From contig NZ_WEGK01000002.1 in assembly GCF_009604405.1 (NCBI RefSeq), positions 124,001 through 188,000 on the forward strand: a stretch of 64,000 bases of DNA. Reading direction: 5' to 3'. The notes below the pieces were generated by a model. The model was not told where the DNA came from. It saw only the letters and a list, made by a program, of their open reading frames with translations, and made no database searches. How positions within the stretch are numbered: position 1 is the first letter of the stretch; each line of letters begins with the position of its first letter. The position numbers and the translations under genes were made by a program. Source of the DNA: Nocardia macrotermitis (lineage in GTDB: Bacteria > Actinomycetota > Actinomycetes > Mycobacteriales > Mycobacteriaceae). This document shows positions 1 through 13,398 of this stretch, in pieces.

Positions 1-797
1 GGTGTATCCGAATCGTGCTGGATGGACCGGTAGTAGACGTCCATATCGGTGTAGTCGCTGACCGGGCCGGGCTCGTCGGTCTGGCGGCCGAGCACCAGGT
101 AGCTCTCCTGCGCGGTGAACACGACGCCGTCGAGATAGTCGACCCGCTCGCCGTCGTAGGTGCCCTCGTCGATGATCCGCGCCATGGTGGATTCGAGTTC
201 GGCCAGCTCGTGGAATCGCACGTGCCGCAGCGCGACGTAGGGCGGCACGGCTTCCAGCTCGATCTTCAGGCGCGTCGAATAACCCAGCGTCCCATAGGAA
301 TTGGGGAAACCATGGAACAGGTCGGCGTGCTCGCCGTCGGGCGTCGCGGTGATGATCTCGCCCGCGCCGGTGAGGATGTCGATCTCCAGCACCGATTCGT
401 GCGGCAGCCCGCTGCGGAAGGAGGTGGACTCGATGCCCAGGCCCGTCACCGCGCCGCCGAGGGTGATCGTCTTGAGCTGCGGCACCACCAACGGGACCAG
501 CCCGTACGGCAGTGTCGCCGCGACCAGATCCTCGTAGGTCGTCATCCCCGCGACGTCGGCGGTCTTCGCCACCGGGTCGACGGAGATCACCTGCGTCAGA
601 CCGGAGACGTCCAATCCGGGCGCGTCGGATTTGGCTCGCGCACGGAACAGATTCGAGGTCTTCTTGGCCAGCCGGACGTTCGCGTCCCGGGGGATCGCGC
701 GGTAGCTGGCGAGCAGACGATCGACTCCTGCCCGGTGCGCGGCAAAACCTGACTCGCGTGCGGCCGGCGCGCGGCCGGTCTTCCCCAACAGACTCAC
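1..797 (-). CDS. FAD-binding oxidoreductase (FAD_binding_4 type), 3' end cut by window edge
   Basis: The reverse strand reads from a GTG at 797 through 265 codons to the window edge without a stop. The frame has an N-terminal basic segment followed by the vanillyl-alcohol-oxidase-type FAD fold: the stretch VVVPQLKTITLGGAVTGLGI and the later ESVLEIDILTGAGEIITATP are typical of FAD-linked oxidases related to DWARF1/24-dehydrocholesterol reductase. The family usually runs about 450-500 residues, so roughly half is missing. It diverges from the SRPBCC gene, as Rv3719 does from Rv3718c in M. tuberculosis (from memory). The substrate cannot be told from this part; a sterol or lipid side chain is only an inference from the family. 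Confidence 0.85.
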   Translation of the reverse strand, partial: MSLLGKTGRAPAARESGFAAHRAGVDRLLASYRAIPRDANVRLAKKTSNLFRARAKSDAPGLDVSGLTQVISVDPVAKTADVAGMTTYEDLVAATLPYGLVPLVVPQLKTITLGGAVTGLGIESTSFRSGLPHESVLEIDILTGAGEIITATPDGEHADLFHGFPNSYGTLGYSTRLKIELEAVPPYVALRHVRFHELAELESTMARIIDEGTYDGERVDYLDGVVFTAQESYLVLGRQTDEPGPVSDYTDMDVYYRSIQHDSDT

Positions 798-1385
798 TGC
801 CACACCCAGACGCTATCGCGCAGGGGTTCGGTAGGCCACCGGGAGGGGGCCTCGAAACCGGAATTTTTCATCGCTCGCGGCATTGCGTCGATGTTGCTCG
901 GGCGATCCGTCCGCCTCGGCGTATGCACTGGTAGTCGGGATGTTTCCGGCCGGAAGCAACTGGCGGCCGCGCGGATCGCGATGGGCGCGCCTCGGGTGCC
1001 GCGCCGGGCGGCGCAATTGCGACAGTGCTCACACCGAAGTCGGAAATACCGAGCTACGAGGCGTATGTGGAGGCTGCGTTCCGAATTATTCGAGCGATGT
1101 CGGACAGCGGGTATGCCACGCGGATGCTCGCGGCGTGTGCTCGGCTCGCGTGAACGGTCGTTCCGGCCTTGATGCGCTCGCGCCGACGACGTTCCGGTTT
1201 GCTGGGAATGAGACGGGGGTACGCGGATCCGGAAACCGATACCGCCGCACGCGGTGTCGACCGGTGAAATACGGTCGCCCGGCCGGGCGTGATTCGGGCA
1301 ACTCCGATACTCCGGCGCGGGCCGATCGCGGCGTAGCATGTCTCGGCGGCAGTCGCCTCCGCGGACTCGAATGAAGGAGCTCATT
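798..1385. other. 588-bp divergent intergenic region without a recognisable gene
   Basis: This lies between the starts of the leftward FAD oxidase and the rightward SRPBCC gene. Short open frames in all directions have no family resemblance and arginine-rich compositions typical of chance frames in GC-rich DNA. It should hold both promoters, but no convincing -35/-10 pair or operator could be fixed. A strong ribosome site AAGGAG at 1374-1379 belongs to the downstream gene. Confidence 0.6.
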
Positions 1386-1817
1386 GTGGGACAGGTCAAC
1401 GCATCCAGTTCGATCGTCGTTCCGGCCGATCCCCAGCGCACGCTCGAGGCGATCGCGGACTACGAGACGGTGCGCCCGCGCATCCTGGTCGAGAACTACC
1501 GCGATTACAAGGTGATCGAGGGCGGTAAGGGCGCGGGGACCGTGGTCGACTGGACGCTGCAGGCCACCCAGAAGCGTTCGCGCAACGTCCATGCCACCAT
1601 CTCGGTCTCCGATTCCATGGTGACCGAACGGGATTCGAACTCCACCATGGTGACGACCTGGACCGTGACCCCCTCGGGCACCGGTTCGCTGGTGACCGTC
1701 CGTACCAGCTGGAAGGGCGCGGGCGGCGTCCCCGGATTCTTCGAGGGCATCTTCGCGCCGTTGGGGCTCAAGAAGATTCAGGCCCAGGTGCTGGAGAACC
1801 TCAAGGGTCAACTCTGA
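1386..1817 (+). CDS. SRPBCC family protein (Rv3718c-like)
   Basis: This 143-residue protein has the START/Bet v1-like helix-grip fold signature: an opening strand with SSSIVVPADPQRTLEAIADY, then alternating strands (TVVDWTLQATQKRSRNVHAT, MVTTWTVTPSGTGSLVTVRT) and a long C-terminal helix GLKKIQAQVLENLK. Members bind hydrophobic ligands in a cavity. The start chosen is GTG at 1386, six bases after AAGGAG; an upstream in-frame start would add an unrelated tail. It sits between the FAD oxidase and the YbaB/RecR genes, as in mycobacteria. Ligand unknown. Confidence 0.85.
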   Translation: MGQVNASSSIVVPADPQRTLEAIADYETVRPRILVENYRDYKVIEGGKGAGTVVDWTLQATQKRSRNVHATISVSDSMVTERDSNSTMVTTWTVTPSGTGSLVTVRTSWKGAGGVPGFFEGIFAPLGLKKIQAQVLENLKGQL

Positions 1818-1977
1818 TTACGTTGCCCAGTTCCACCAACTCCGGATAACGCCGACAACAAAGTTTGCGGCGCGGCTTGCCGCCCGGACGCGTGGCGGGT
1901 GCGAGGAACGAGTGCCCGACACGGGGCCGGGCGGTGAGCCTTCGGGCGCCGCAAACCCGCCGGAGCGGAGGCCGAGA

Positions 1978-2553
1978 TTACGGATAGGTGAGTACGAAGG
2001 TCAGCAGCAGGGTGGTCTGGAAATGTCCACGCCACCAGGAATATCCGAACCACACGTTCGGCGTCACCTCGCGGATCTCGTCCAGGATCTGCGGGGTGAT
2101 GGACGGGCCGTAATCCAGCAGCCAGGCCGGTTGTTTGTCGGTGATGGCCGGACCGGAATAGACGTTGGCGGGCCAGCCCGGGATATTCGCGCCGGTGACG
2201 CGGTTCATCAGGGTGCCGCCGTCGGGGCCGGTGTAGAAGGTCTTGCCGATCCAGAACGGCGGCGCGACGACCTGCATGAACTGCGGGCTGGTCACCCACC
2301 CGTTGGTCACCCCGTGCGGTACGTCGCCGCGCTGGGAGGCCGCGAAGATCTGCACCTGCTGCTGGATCGAGCAGTTGAAGCGCAGCGAATTCACCGTTGC
2401 CGCAGGGTCGTTCGGGTAGAGCACGCAGTTGCCGCCGTAGCCGGTGTCGGCCGTCGCTGCCGGCGCCGCGACCATCGTCATCGACACCACGAGACCCGCC
2501 GGCGCCACGAACCGCGCCAGAGATTTGCGCACGCGCGCACCGCTCACCCTCAT
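1978..2553 (-). CDS. Secreted protein of unknown function
   Basis: A 191-residue protein with a clear signal peptide: basic MRVSGARVRKSLARF, a hydrophobic core, and a likely cleavage after AAPAATA near residue 36. The mature part is about 155 residues with two cysteines (GNCVLYPND, LRFNCSIQQQ) that could form a disulfide, and several aromatic-rich segments (PPFWIGKTFYTGPDGGTLMN, VWFGYSWWRGHFQTTLLL). The ATG at 2553 is preceded by GGTGGAGG with five bases spacing, so the frame's longer upstream part is not coding. It occupies the place of the amidase gene Ami1 in mycobacteria but shows no amidase motif. No family was recognised. Confidence 0.8.
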   Translation of the reverse strand: MRVSGARVRKSLARFVAPAGLVVSMTMVAAPAATADTGYGGNCVLYPNDPAATVNSLRFNCSIQQQVQIFAASQRGDVPHGVTNGWVTSPQFMQVVAPPFWIGKTFYTGPDGGTLMNRVTGANIPGWPANVYSGPAITDKQPAWLLDYGPSITPQILDEIREVTPNVWFGYSWWRGHFQTTLLLTFVLTYP

Positions 2554-2675
2554 CACTACCTCCACCCGTACTCCCGACGTTTCGATGGTAGGTGGCCGAC
2601 ACCATGCCGGTAGGGCGGTAGACCGAACCGTGACTACGCTGGAACGCAACTAACTCCCGCAGAGAGGACAACCTC

Positions 2676-3011
2676 GTGCAACCCGGTGGACAGGTCGATA
2701 TGCAGGCGTTGCTCGCGCAGGCACAGCAGATGCAGCAGGCCGTGATGGCCGCCCAGGAGGAGATCGCCGCGGCCGAGGTGCCCGGCGAGTCCGGCGGCGG
2801 CCTGGTGAAGGTGACGATCAAGGCGACCGGCGAGGTGACCTCGCTGCTGATCGATCCGAAGGTCGTGGACCCCGAGGACGTGGAGACGCTGCAGGATCTG
2901 CTCGTCGGCGCGCTCAATGCCGCGATGGCCAACGCGCAGCAGCTGGCCGCGGAGAAGTTGGGCCCGCTCGCGGGTGGGATGGGCGGCGGCATGCCCGGCC
3001 TGCCGTTCTGA
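2676..3011 (+). CDS. YbaB/EbfC family nucleoid-associated protein
   Basis: A 111-residue protein matching YbaB/EbfC: an N-terminal amphipathic helix rich in Gln/Met ([20 protein letters not shown]), the central [21 protein letters not shown] strand pair, and a C-terminal helix ending in a Gly/Met-rich tail. These proteins dimerise and bind DNA, and are found upstream of recR in very many bacteria. The start is GTG at 2676 after an AGAGGA ribosome site. RecR begins 11 bases after its stop, so the two are one transcription unit. Confidence 0.95.
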   Translation: MQPGGQVDMQALLAQAQQMQQAVMAAQEEIAAAEVPGESGGGLVKVTIKATGEVTSLLIDPKVVDPEDVETLQDLLVGALNAAMANAQQLAAEKLGPLAGGMGGGMPGLPF

Positions 3012-3022
3012 CGGGGGCGTAG

Positions 3023-3631
3023 GTGTACGAGGGTCCGGTTCAGGATCTGATCGACGAGCTGGGCAAACTGCCCGGCGTCGGTCCGAAGAGCGCGCAGCGC
3101 ATAGCGTTCCATCTGCTGTCGGTGGAGTCGCCGGAGATCGACCGGTTGCAGGCCGCGTTGCAGAAGGTGCGGGACGGGGTGCGGTTCTGCGCGGTCTGCG
3201 GGACCGTCTCCGACGGCGAACTGTGCCGCATATGCGCCGACCCGCGTCGCGATCGCACCATGATCTGCGTGGTCGAGGAGCCCAAGGATGTGCAGGCGAT
3301 CGAGCGGACGCGCGAGTTCCGCGGTCGCTACCACGTGCTCGGGGGCGCGCTGGATCCGCTGTCCGGGATCGGGCCCGATCAGTTGCGGATCCGGGAACTG
3401 TTGTCGCGCATCGGAAATCAGTCCGACGGGGTGGATGTCACCGAGGTGATCATCGCGACCGACCCCAATACCGAGGGGGAGGCGACGGCCACCTATCTGG
3501 TGCGGATGATGCGCGATTTCCCGGGTCTGTCGGTGACCCGGCTGGCCTCGGGGCTGCCGATGGGCGGGGATCTGGAATTCGCCGACGAGCTCACCCTCGG
3601 GCGGGCGTTGTCCGGTCGGCGCGCGCTGTAG
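3023..3631 (+). CDS. recR: Recombination mediator RecR
   Basis: RecR, 202 residues, full length. Visible in order are the N-terminal helix-hairpin-helix ([20 protein letters not shown]), the four-cysteine zinc finger near residues 56-71 ([16 protein letters not shown]), and the Toprim domain ([19 protein letters not shown] and [19 protein letters not shown]). With RecF and RecO it loads RecA on single-stranded gaps. It starts with GTG 11 bases after ybaB. Confidence 0.97.
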   Translation: MYEGPVQDLIDELGKLPGVGPKSAQRIAFHLLSVESPEIDRLQAALQKVRDGVRFCAVCGTVSDGELCRICADPRRDRTMICVVEEPKDVQAIERTREFRGRYHVLGGALDPLSGIGPDQLRIRELLSRIGNQSDGVDVTEVIIATDPNTEGEATATYLVRMMRDFPGLSVTRLASGLPMGGDLEFADELTLGRALSGRRAL

Positions 3632-3677
3632 TGGGTTGCTGCGCGTCGCCCGGCACCGGACCACGTAGCCTGGCCGC

Positions 3678-4316
3678 GTGAGTTACGACCACATCCTGCT
3701 GCCGTCCGGTGTCGCGGCCACGCCCGCCGCGGCCGACGCCTATCTGACCGCTCAGCAGGGTCAGCCGGCATCCGAGGTCGCGGCGCAGATCGCCGCCGAG
3801 GTGAACCGCCGCAACGCGGAGATGTCCGAACAGGACAGTTTCCTGAGCGTCGCGCCGATCGACGCGCTCGGCGGCGCGCTGCACGTGCCGAGCCCGTACG
3901 ATGCGATCGGGCATGTGCGCGCACTGCTGTTCGAGTTGGCGACCCCGCGCGATTACGCGATCTACGATCCGCAGCTGTCCTGGTTGATCGATCCCGCCGG
4001 GCGCGTTCCGGTGACCGTCACCCACGGCGGCGCGGGCGAATTCCCCTACCTGACCGAATCACTTGTGCACCAATGGATTCCGCGACTATCCGAGCCGGGG
4101 CCCTACCTCATCGTGGAGCGGGAGCCCGAGGTCTACGTCCAGACCTTCCGCGAAGATGAGAACAGCTACATCCTGGAATACCGGGATGGCTCCCCGGACA
4201 AGCACTTCGGGGCCAACCTGACCGACCCGGCCCGCGTCGCCGACCTCATCTGGGACTGGACCAACGGCGACCGCAGCCGCCTGAACACGCTCAGTTGGGA
4301 CAAGATCGATCTGTGA
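3678..4316 (+). CDS. Conserved hypothetical protein, 212 aa
   Basis: A cytoplasmic, acidic protein starting with GTG at 3678, 46 bases after recR and probably on the same transcript. The N-terminal 120 residues look like two helical blocks (AYLTAQQGQPASEVAAQIAA; GHVRALLFELATPRDYAIYD). The C-terminal part (PYLIVEREPEVYVQTFREDE, then EYRDGSPDKHFGANLTDPAR) resembles a compact antiparallel sheet seen in small immunity-type or SUKH-like proteins, but this is only an impression. No family was recognised. Its stop codon lies inside the first copy of an 80-bp tandem repeat. Confidence 0.75.
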   Translation: MSYDHILLPSGVAATPAAADAYLTAQQGQPASEVAAQIAAEVNRRNAEMSEQDSFLSVAPIDALGGALHVPSPYDAIGHVRALLFELATPRDYAIYDPQLSWLIDPAGRVPVTVTHGGAGEFPYLTESLVHQWIPRLSEPGPYLIVEREPEVYVQTFREDENSYILEYRDGSPDKHFGANLTDPARVADLIWDWTNGDRSRLNTLSWDKIDL

Positions 4317-4551
4317 CGCGTCCGGACGCGAATCGTTCTGCGGTGCACCGGTGTTCGCGTTTGCCGGGCTGAGTGGTTCGTCCGGTCGTCCTCTGACGTG
4401 TCTGGACGCGAATCGTTTCTGCGGCGTGCCGGTATTGGCGTTTGTCGAGCGGAGTGTTCGCGCGGTCGTCCTCTGACGCGTTTGGACGCAAATCATTCTG
4501 CGGCGCAACGGTATTGGCGTTGCCGGGCTGAGTGGTTCGCCGATCGTCGGC
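4314..4551. repeat. Three tandem 80-bp imperfect repeats
   Basis: Units begin at 4314, 4394 and 4474, exactly 80 bases apart, each opening with TGACG(C/T)GT(C/T)(C/T)GGACGC and containing (T/C)GGCGTTTG and GTGGTTCG/GTGTTCG blocks. The first unit overlaps the stop codon of the preceding gene. The region lies between two convergent genes and has no coding potential of its own in a consistent frame. Confidence 0.85.
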
Positions 4552-4635
4552 ATGTCGCCACTGCGAGTCGGCCGGAACCCGCTGCCGGGTCCGAACCCGC
4601 TGTTGTGTGCGAGATCGGTTCCCGGGCAACCAGTT

Positions 4636-9307
<4,672 letters not shown>

Positions 9308-9363
9308 TTCGCGCGGAACCGGGTGTCCGGCAGCGGTTCCGGGCGAGTCACAGTAGTTGTCGT

Positions 9364-9397
9364 ACGGGGAGTTGTCCACATGTGGACAACTCCCCGT
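9364..9397. terminator. 34-bp perfect palindrome after leuA, containing two head-to-head DnaA boxes
   Basis: Positions 9364-9380 and 9381-9397 are exact reverse complements with no central loop (17-bp arms). It can act as the leuA terminator hairpin. The inner 18 bases, TTGTCCACATGTGGACAA, are two abutting copies of TTGTCCACA, the consensus DnaA box of high-GC actinobacteria, facing each other. Confidence 0.7.
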
Positions 9398-9511
9398 CGT
9401 ATGGGTGCGTAGCCGCTCTGTGGCACTACGAGCATCCGCACAGCGTGCTAGCGTTGGACAGCATCAGCGCCGAGCTCACTGCTCGAAAACTCCCGAGCAG
9501 ATGGGGGATAC

Positions 9512-11572
9512 GTGACGACCAACGAAAACTCGAACTCACCGGCTTGGCTGCAAGGCCGAGGCACGGATACGGACACCGAGCAGGACGACCCGAAGATGGC
9601 AACGGCGCACGACGAGGCGAAGACGGACGACCCCGTCGCGAGCGCCGACACCGGATCCGAACCGGGCGACCACGATTCGGCATCCGAGCAGGAGCAGGCA
9701 TCGGGGATGTTCCCGCCGGTGCCCGACGCGATGGACGAGTCGCCGTTCCCGGCGGGGCCGCCGCCCGGTCCGGACGGGCAGTTCCCGCCGGAGCAGCATT
9801 TCGGTTCCGAGCCGCAGCAATTCGTGCCCGGGTCACCGTTCGCACCGGAACAGCCGGGGCCGTTCGCGCCTCCGGGTGCGCCGCCGCAGATGGGTGCGTT
9901 CCCGCCGCCGCAAATGCAGTACGGTCCGCCGGGAGCCGGGCAGTTCGCGCCGCCCGAGCCAGGTTTCGCGCCGCCCGGCAACTTTTCGGCAGCCGAGCAG
10001 GGTGGTCCGTTCGCGCCGCCCGGTGGCGCGGGTGAGCCGACCTCGTTCGCGCCGCCGAATTTCGCCGCGCCGCAGCAACAGCCGTTCCCCGACGCCCCGC
10101 CGCCGAATTTCGCCGAGGCCGCGCCGCACAACTTCAACGAGCCGCCCGCGCCGAATTACGGTGAGGTTCGCCAGGAGACGCCGTACGGCGAGGTCCGGGG
10201 TGAGATCGGCAGCGACGGCATGGTGCGCCGGACGTTCAACGAGGAGCCCGCGGGGGCCGAGCCGCCCGCCGGGCAGGAGCCGCCGCAGTTCGCGCAGGAG
10301 CCGCAGAGTTGGGCTCCGCCGCCTCCGCCGCAGCCGCAGATGTATCAGCCGCCGCAGCCTCCGCAGCAACAGCCGCCGCAGCAGTCGGGGTGGCAGGGCG
10401 GTCCGATGGGACAGCCGAATCCGCCTGTGCAGCAACAGCATCAGCCGCCGCAGCAGCCGGGATTCCAGTCGCCTTCGCCGCAGCAGCAGCAACCGATCGG
10501 GCAGCTGGGTCAGCCCGGTCAGTCGGTCAACGATCTGAACCTGCTCAAGCGGGCCAAGCGTTCGCCGCGCGGTGGGTGGCGTCGTGCGGTGCACAAGATG
10601 TCCGGTGGTGCGATCAACCCGGGTGAGTCCTCCGCGGACGTGCTGTTCCGCGAGATGACCGAGCGGGTGAATCAGCCGGTGCGCGGCGATTACCGGATCG
10701 CGATCCTGTCGCTGAAGGGTGGCGTCGGCAAGACCACGACCACCGTCGGCCTCGGCTCCACCTTCGCTTCCGTGCGTGGTGACCGCGTCATCGCCATCGA
10801 CGCCAACCCCGACCTCGGTACGCTCGCGCACCGGGTGCCGCGCCAGACCCGTTCCACGGTGCGCAATCTGCTGGAGGATCAGCGGATCAGCCGCTACTCG
10901 GATGTGCGGGCGCACACCTCGCAGGCCCCGAGCCGACTGGAAGTGCTTGCCAGCGAACAGGATCCGGCGGTGTCGGAGGCGTTCAGCGAGGCGGACTACC
11001 GGCGCGCGATCAATATCCTGCAGCAGTTCTACAACATCATCCTGACCGACTGCGGTACCGGTCTGATGCACTCGGCGATGGCCGGTGTGCTGGATATGGC
11101 GAGCTCGCTGATCCTGGTGACCTCCCCGGCCATCGACGGCGCGCGCAGTGCCTCGGCCACGCTCGACTGGCTCGAGCACCACGGCTACAACAAGCTGGTG
11201 GAACGAACCGTGGTGGTGGTCAACGCCTCTCGCCGCGGCGCCTCCACGGTCGACCTCGATCAGCTGCGCAAACTGTTCCTGGACCGCACCCGCGCGGTTC
11301 AGGTGGTGCCCTTCGACGACCACCTCGCCGAGGGCGCGGAGATCGACCTCGAACTCGTCAGCAAACCCACCCGCTTCGCCCTGCTCGAACTCGCGGCCAT
11401 GGTCGCCGACGATTTCGCCTACAACATCCCGTCCCCCAACTTCCAGCCCGTCCAATCCCAATACCCGGGCCCGCAAAACCCCCCATACCCCGAGAACCCC
11501 TACCCCGCCGGCCCCCAAACCGGCCAGTACGGAGTCCCGGACCAGTACGGCCGCGACCCCTACGGCCGCTGA
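9512..11572 (+). CDS. EspI-like MinD/ParA family ATPase with Pro/Gln-rich N-terminus
   Basis: A 686-residue protein in two parts. Residues 1-340 are disordered, acidic and then Pro/Gln/Phe-rich, with many APPxxF and QQPPQ stretches. Residues 395-650 are a MinD/ParA-type ATPase: deviant Walker A KGGVGKTTTT near 403, the strand RVIAIDANPDLGTLAHR, and the switch motif TDCGTGLMHSAM. The layout matches EspI and related ESX-associated proteins of mycobacteria. No ESX gene lies in the window, so it is a stand-alone member. GTG 9512 follows a GGGGG ribosome site. A perfect terminator hairpin lies just after the stop. Confidence 0.88.
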   Translation: MTTNENSNSPAWLQGRGTDTDTEQDDPKMATAHDEAKTDDPVASADTGSEPGDHDSASEQEQASGMFPPVPDAMDESPFPAGPPPGPDGQFPPEQHFGSEPQQFVPGSPFAPEQPGPFAPPGAPPQMGAFPPPQMQYGPPGAGQFAPPEPGFAPPGNFSAAEQGGPFAPPGGAGEPTSFAPPNFAAPQQQPFPDAPPPNFAEAAPHNFNEPPAPNYGEVRQETPYGEVRGEIGSDGMVRRTFNEEPAGAEPPAGQEPPQFAQEPQSWAPPPPPQPQMYQPPQPPQQQPPQQSGWQGGPMGQPNPPVQQQHQPPQQPGFQSPSPQQQQPIGQLGQPGQSVNDLNLLKRAKRSPRGGWRRAVHKMSGGAINPGESSADVLFREMTERVNQPVRGDYRIAILSLKGGVGKTTTTVGLGSTFASVRGDRVIAIDANPDLGTLAHRVPRQTRSTVRNLLEDQRISRYSDVRAHTSQAPSRLEVLASEQDPAVSEAFSEADYRRAINILQQFYNIILTDCGTGLMHSAMAGVLDMASSLILVTSPAIDGARSASATLDWLEHHGYNKLVERTVVVVNASRRGASTVDLDQLRKLFLDRTRAVQVVPFDDHLAEGAEIDLELVSKPTRFALLELAAMVADDFAYNIPSPNFQPVQSQYPGPQNPPYPENPYPAGPQTGQYGVPDQYGRDPYGR

Positions 11573-11579
11573 CCTCCCC

Positions 11580-11617
11580 AGCACCGCACCTCAACCACCC
11601 GGTCGAGGTGCGGTGCT
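11580..11617 (+). terminator. Intrinsic-type terminator of the EspI-like gene
   Basis: AGCACCGCACCTC (11580-11592) and GAGGTGCGGTGCT (11605-11617) form a perfect 13-bp stem with a 12-base loop, eight bases after the stop codon. There is no U-run, as is common in actinobacteria. Confidence 0.85.
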
Positions 11618-11782
11618 GTACGTTCCGGGGACGTCGCCACACCGCAACGTCGATTACGTCTGCGCTGCAACCGAATTCGGTTCGACCCGGTCGCGCAGTC
11701 GCCGCTTCACGTTGTGACTGAACCGATTTCGTTTGCGTCCGACCTGGCAACAACGCAGGCTCGTTCGACTACCGTGGCGGCG

Positions 11783-12286
11783 GTGAAGCGTGTGCTGATA
11801 ACCGGCATGTCGGGAGCCGGTAAGTCATCGTTGCTGAAAGAGCTTGCCGCACGCGGATATTGGACTGTCGACACCGACTACGGTGACTATCACCATGACG
11901 TTGACGGCGAAATGTTGTGGCGTGAAGACAAGATCGACGCTCTGCTGTCTCGGGCCGAATCGGAGCTGCACGGAGCGCTGTTCGTGCAGGGCACGACCCG
12001 CAATCAGACCGTGTTCTACCCGCGTTTCGACAGGATCGTCCTGCTGAGCGCACCGGTCGAGGTTCTCGTCGAGCGGCTGGGGACTCGTACGGACAACTCG
12101 TATGGAAAGAGTCCGGCCGAACTCGCCGAGACGCTCGGGTATGTGCGGACCGTCGAGCCGTTGTTGAGAGCATCCGCCACGCTCGAGGTCGTGACGACGG
12201 TGCCGGTTGCGCAGGTGGCCGACATCGTACTGACGCACGTGTTACGGCCGATGCCGTTCCGGGGCGGTGGTGGTGGTCGCTCGTGA
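11783..12286 (+). CDS. P-loop nucleoside/nucleotide kinase-like ATPase
   Basis: About 167 residues if begun at GTG 11783. The N-terminus is a Walker A loop in VLITGMSGAGKSSLLKELAA, as in shikimate and adenylate-type kinases; GYWTVDTDYGDYHHDVD could hold the substrate-binding acids, and a later helix VEVLVERLGTRTDNSYGKSP gives a lid with arginines. An in-frame GTG at 11714 would add 23 residues but lacks a ribosome site, while family members usually start just before the P-loop. Substrate unknown. It stands alone, followed by a convergent LysR gene. Confidence 0.75.
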   Translation: MKRVLITGMSGAGKSSLLKELAARGYWTVDTDYGDYHHDVDGEMLWREDKIDALLSRAESELHGALFVQGTTRNQTVFYPRFDRIVLLSAPVEVLVERLGTRTDNSYGKSPAELAETLGYVRTVEPLLRASATLEVVTTVPVAQVADIVLTHVLRPMPFRGGGGGRS

Positions 12287-12354
12287 TTCGCACAACACCT
12301 GGCAGGGATGGGTTCCGATCGGGATCGGCATGCTGGTGACCGCTGGTTCGCCCT

Positions 12355-13335
12355 TCATCGGGGTGCGACATCTTCGTCGGCGTGAGCAGATGCCGCAGTC
12401 GTCGGTCCGACCCTGGAATTGATCGCCGCGGCCACTTCGGTGGCGGCGGTGTGGAAGGCGGACAGGACTGTGGCTATGGCGGGGCGGTGGGTGGTGTGGG
12501 GGCGGGTGGTGAGGTCGTAGATGCGGCCTGCGCGGACGCCGGAGAGGCGGAGGATGGCCAGGTGGGGGTGGAATACGGAGTAGCGGGGCATGAGGGCTAT
12601 GCCGTGGTTGGCTGCCACCAGTTCTTCGATTACTCGGAAGTCGTTGAGGCGCTGGGTTATTCGGGGTTGGACGCCGGTTACGGTGGCGATGGTGCGTAGG
12701 ACGTCGTCTACGGGGAAGCCGCCGCGTTCGCTCAGCCAGGTTTCGTCGGTCAGTTCCTCGGCGGTGACGGATTCGCGGCCGGCGAGGCGGTGGCCGGGCG
12801 ACACGACGATATCGATCGGTTCGCGTAGCAGGGGTTCGGAGTGGACGCGGGGGCCGGCGACCGAAGGGGCGTGCTCGTCGCGGTGGGTGAGCACCACGTC
12901 GTAGTCGGCGAGCAGGCCCGAGACCTCGGACGGTGGTGCGTCCACGTCGCTGGCGGCGATATCCACTCGGCTCTCGGCGAGCAGGGTGAGTACGCGCGGG
13001 AGCAGCAGTGCGGCGCCGGACGGGAACATCGCCACTCGCACCCGGCCGTGGGATGCGCCTCGATACAGCGCCATCTCGGCGGCGGCGCGGTCCATGGCGG
13101 CCAGCACCTCGTCGGCGCGGACGACCAGTGCGTGTCCGGCGTCGGTCAGCCGGACCCGTCGCCCGTCCGGTTCCAGCAGCGCGACCCCGGCTTCGCGGGC
13201 CAGCACCTTCAGTTGCTGGGAGACGGCCGAGGGCGTCATCGACAACGCCTCGGCGACGCTCGCGACGGTGCCGCGGTCGGCGAGTTCGCGCAGGATTCGC
13301 AATCGCTCGACGGACAGCGGCACCGGATTGGGCAT
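12355..13335 (-). CDS. LysR family transcriptional regulator
   Basis: A 326-residue LysR regulator. The winged helix-turn-helix covers residues 5-65 (LRILRELADRGTVASVAEAL, then SMTPSAVSQQLKVLAREAGV). Residues 92-300 form the periplasmic-binding-like effector domain. It diverges from an EamA transporter with 63 bases between starts, the usual arrangement in which the regulator controls the transporter. The AT-rich stretch around 13345-13375 is the likely operator. The effector cannot be told. Confidence 0.92.
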   Translation of the reverse strand: MPNPVPLSVERLRILRELADRGTVASVAEALSMTPSAVSQQLKVLAREAGVALLEPDGRRVRLTDAGHALVVRADEVLAAMDRAAAEMALYRGASHGRVRVAMFPSGAALLLPRVLTLLAESRVDIAASDVDAPPSEVSGLLADYDVVLTHRDEHAPSVAGPRVHSEPLLREPIDIVVSPGHRLAGRESVTAEELTDETWLSERGGFPVDDVLRTIATVTGVQPRITQRLNDFRVIEELVAANHGIALMPRYSVFHPHLAILRLSGVRAGRIYDLTTRPHTTHRPAIATVLSAFHTAATEVAAAINSRVGPTTAASAHADEDVAPR

Positions 13336-13398
13336 AGGTAAGTTCTACTACATTATTGATGAATAAATATTCGATTGTTCTTATCCTTTGTCGTTCCC

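Noticed and set aside
883..1374. Possible gene of 163 codons in the first divergent region
   Set aside because: It has no ribosome site, no recognisable domain, and competing frames of similar length exist on both strands.
1808..3664. Long minus-strand open frame (618 codons) covering ybaB, recR and the secreted protein gene
   Set aside because: It is antisense to two clearly identified genes, has no family signature and an Arg/Pro/His composition typical of chance frames in GC-rich DNA.
9512..11572. Chromosome-partitioning ParA
   Set aside because: No parB or parS lies nearby, and the long Pro/Gln-rich N-terminus fits the EspI-like group instead.
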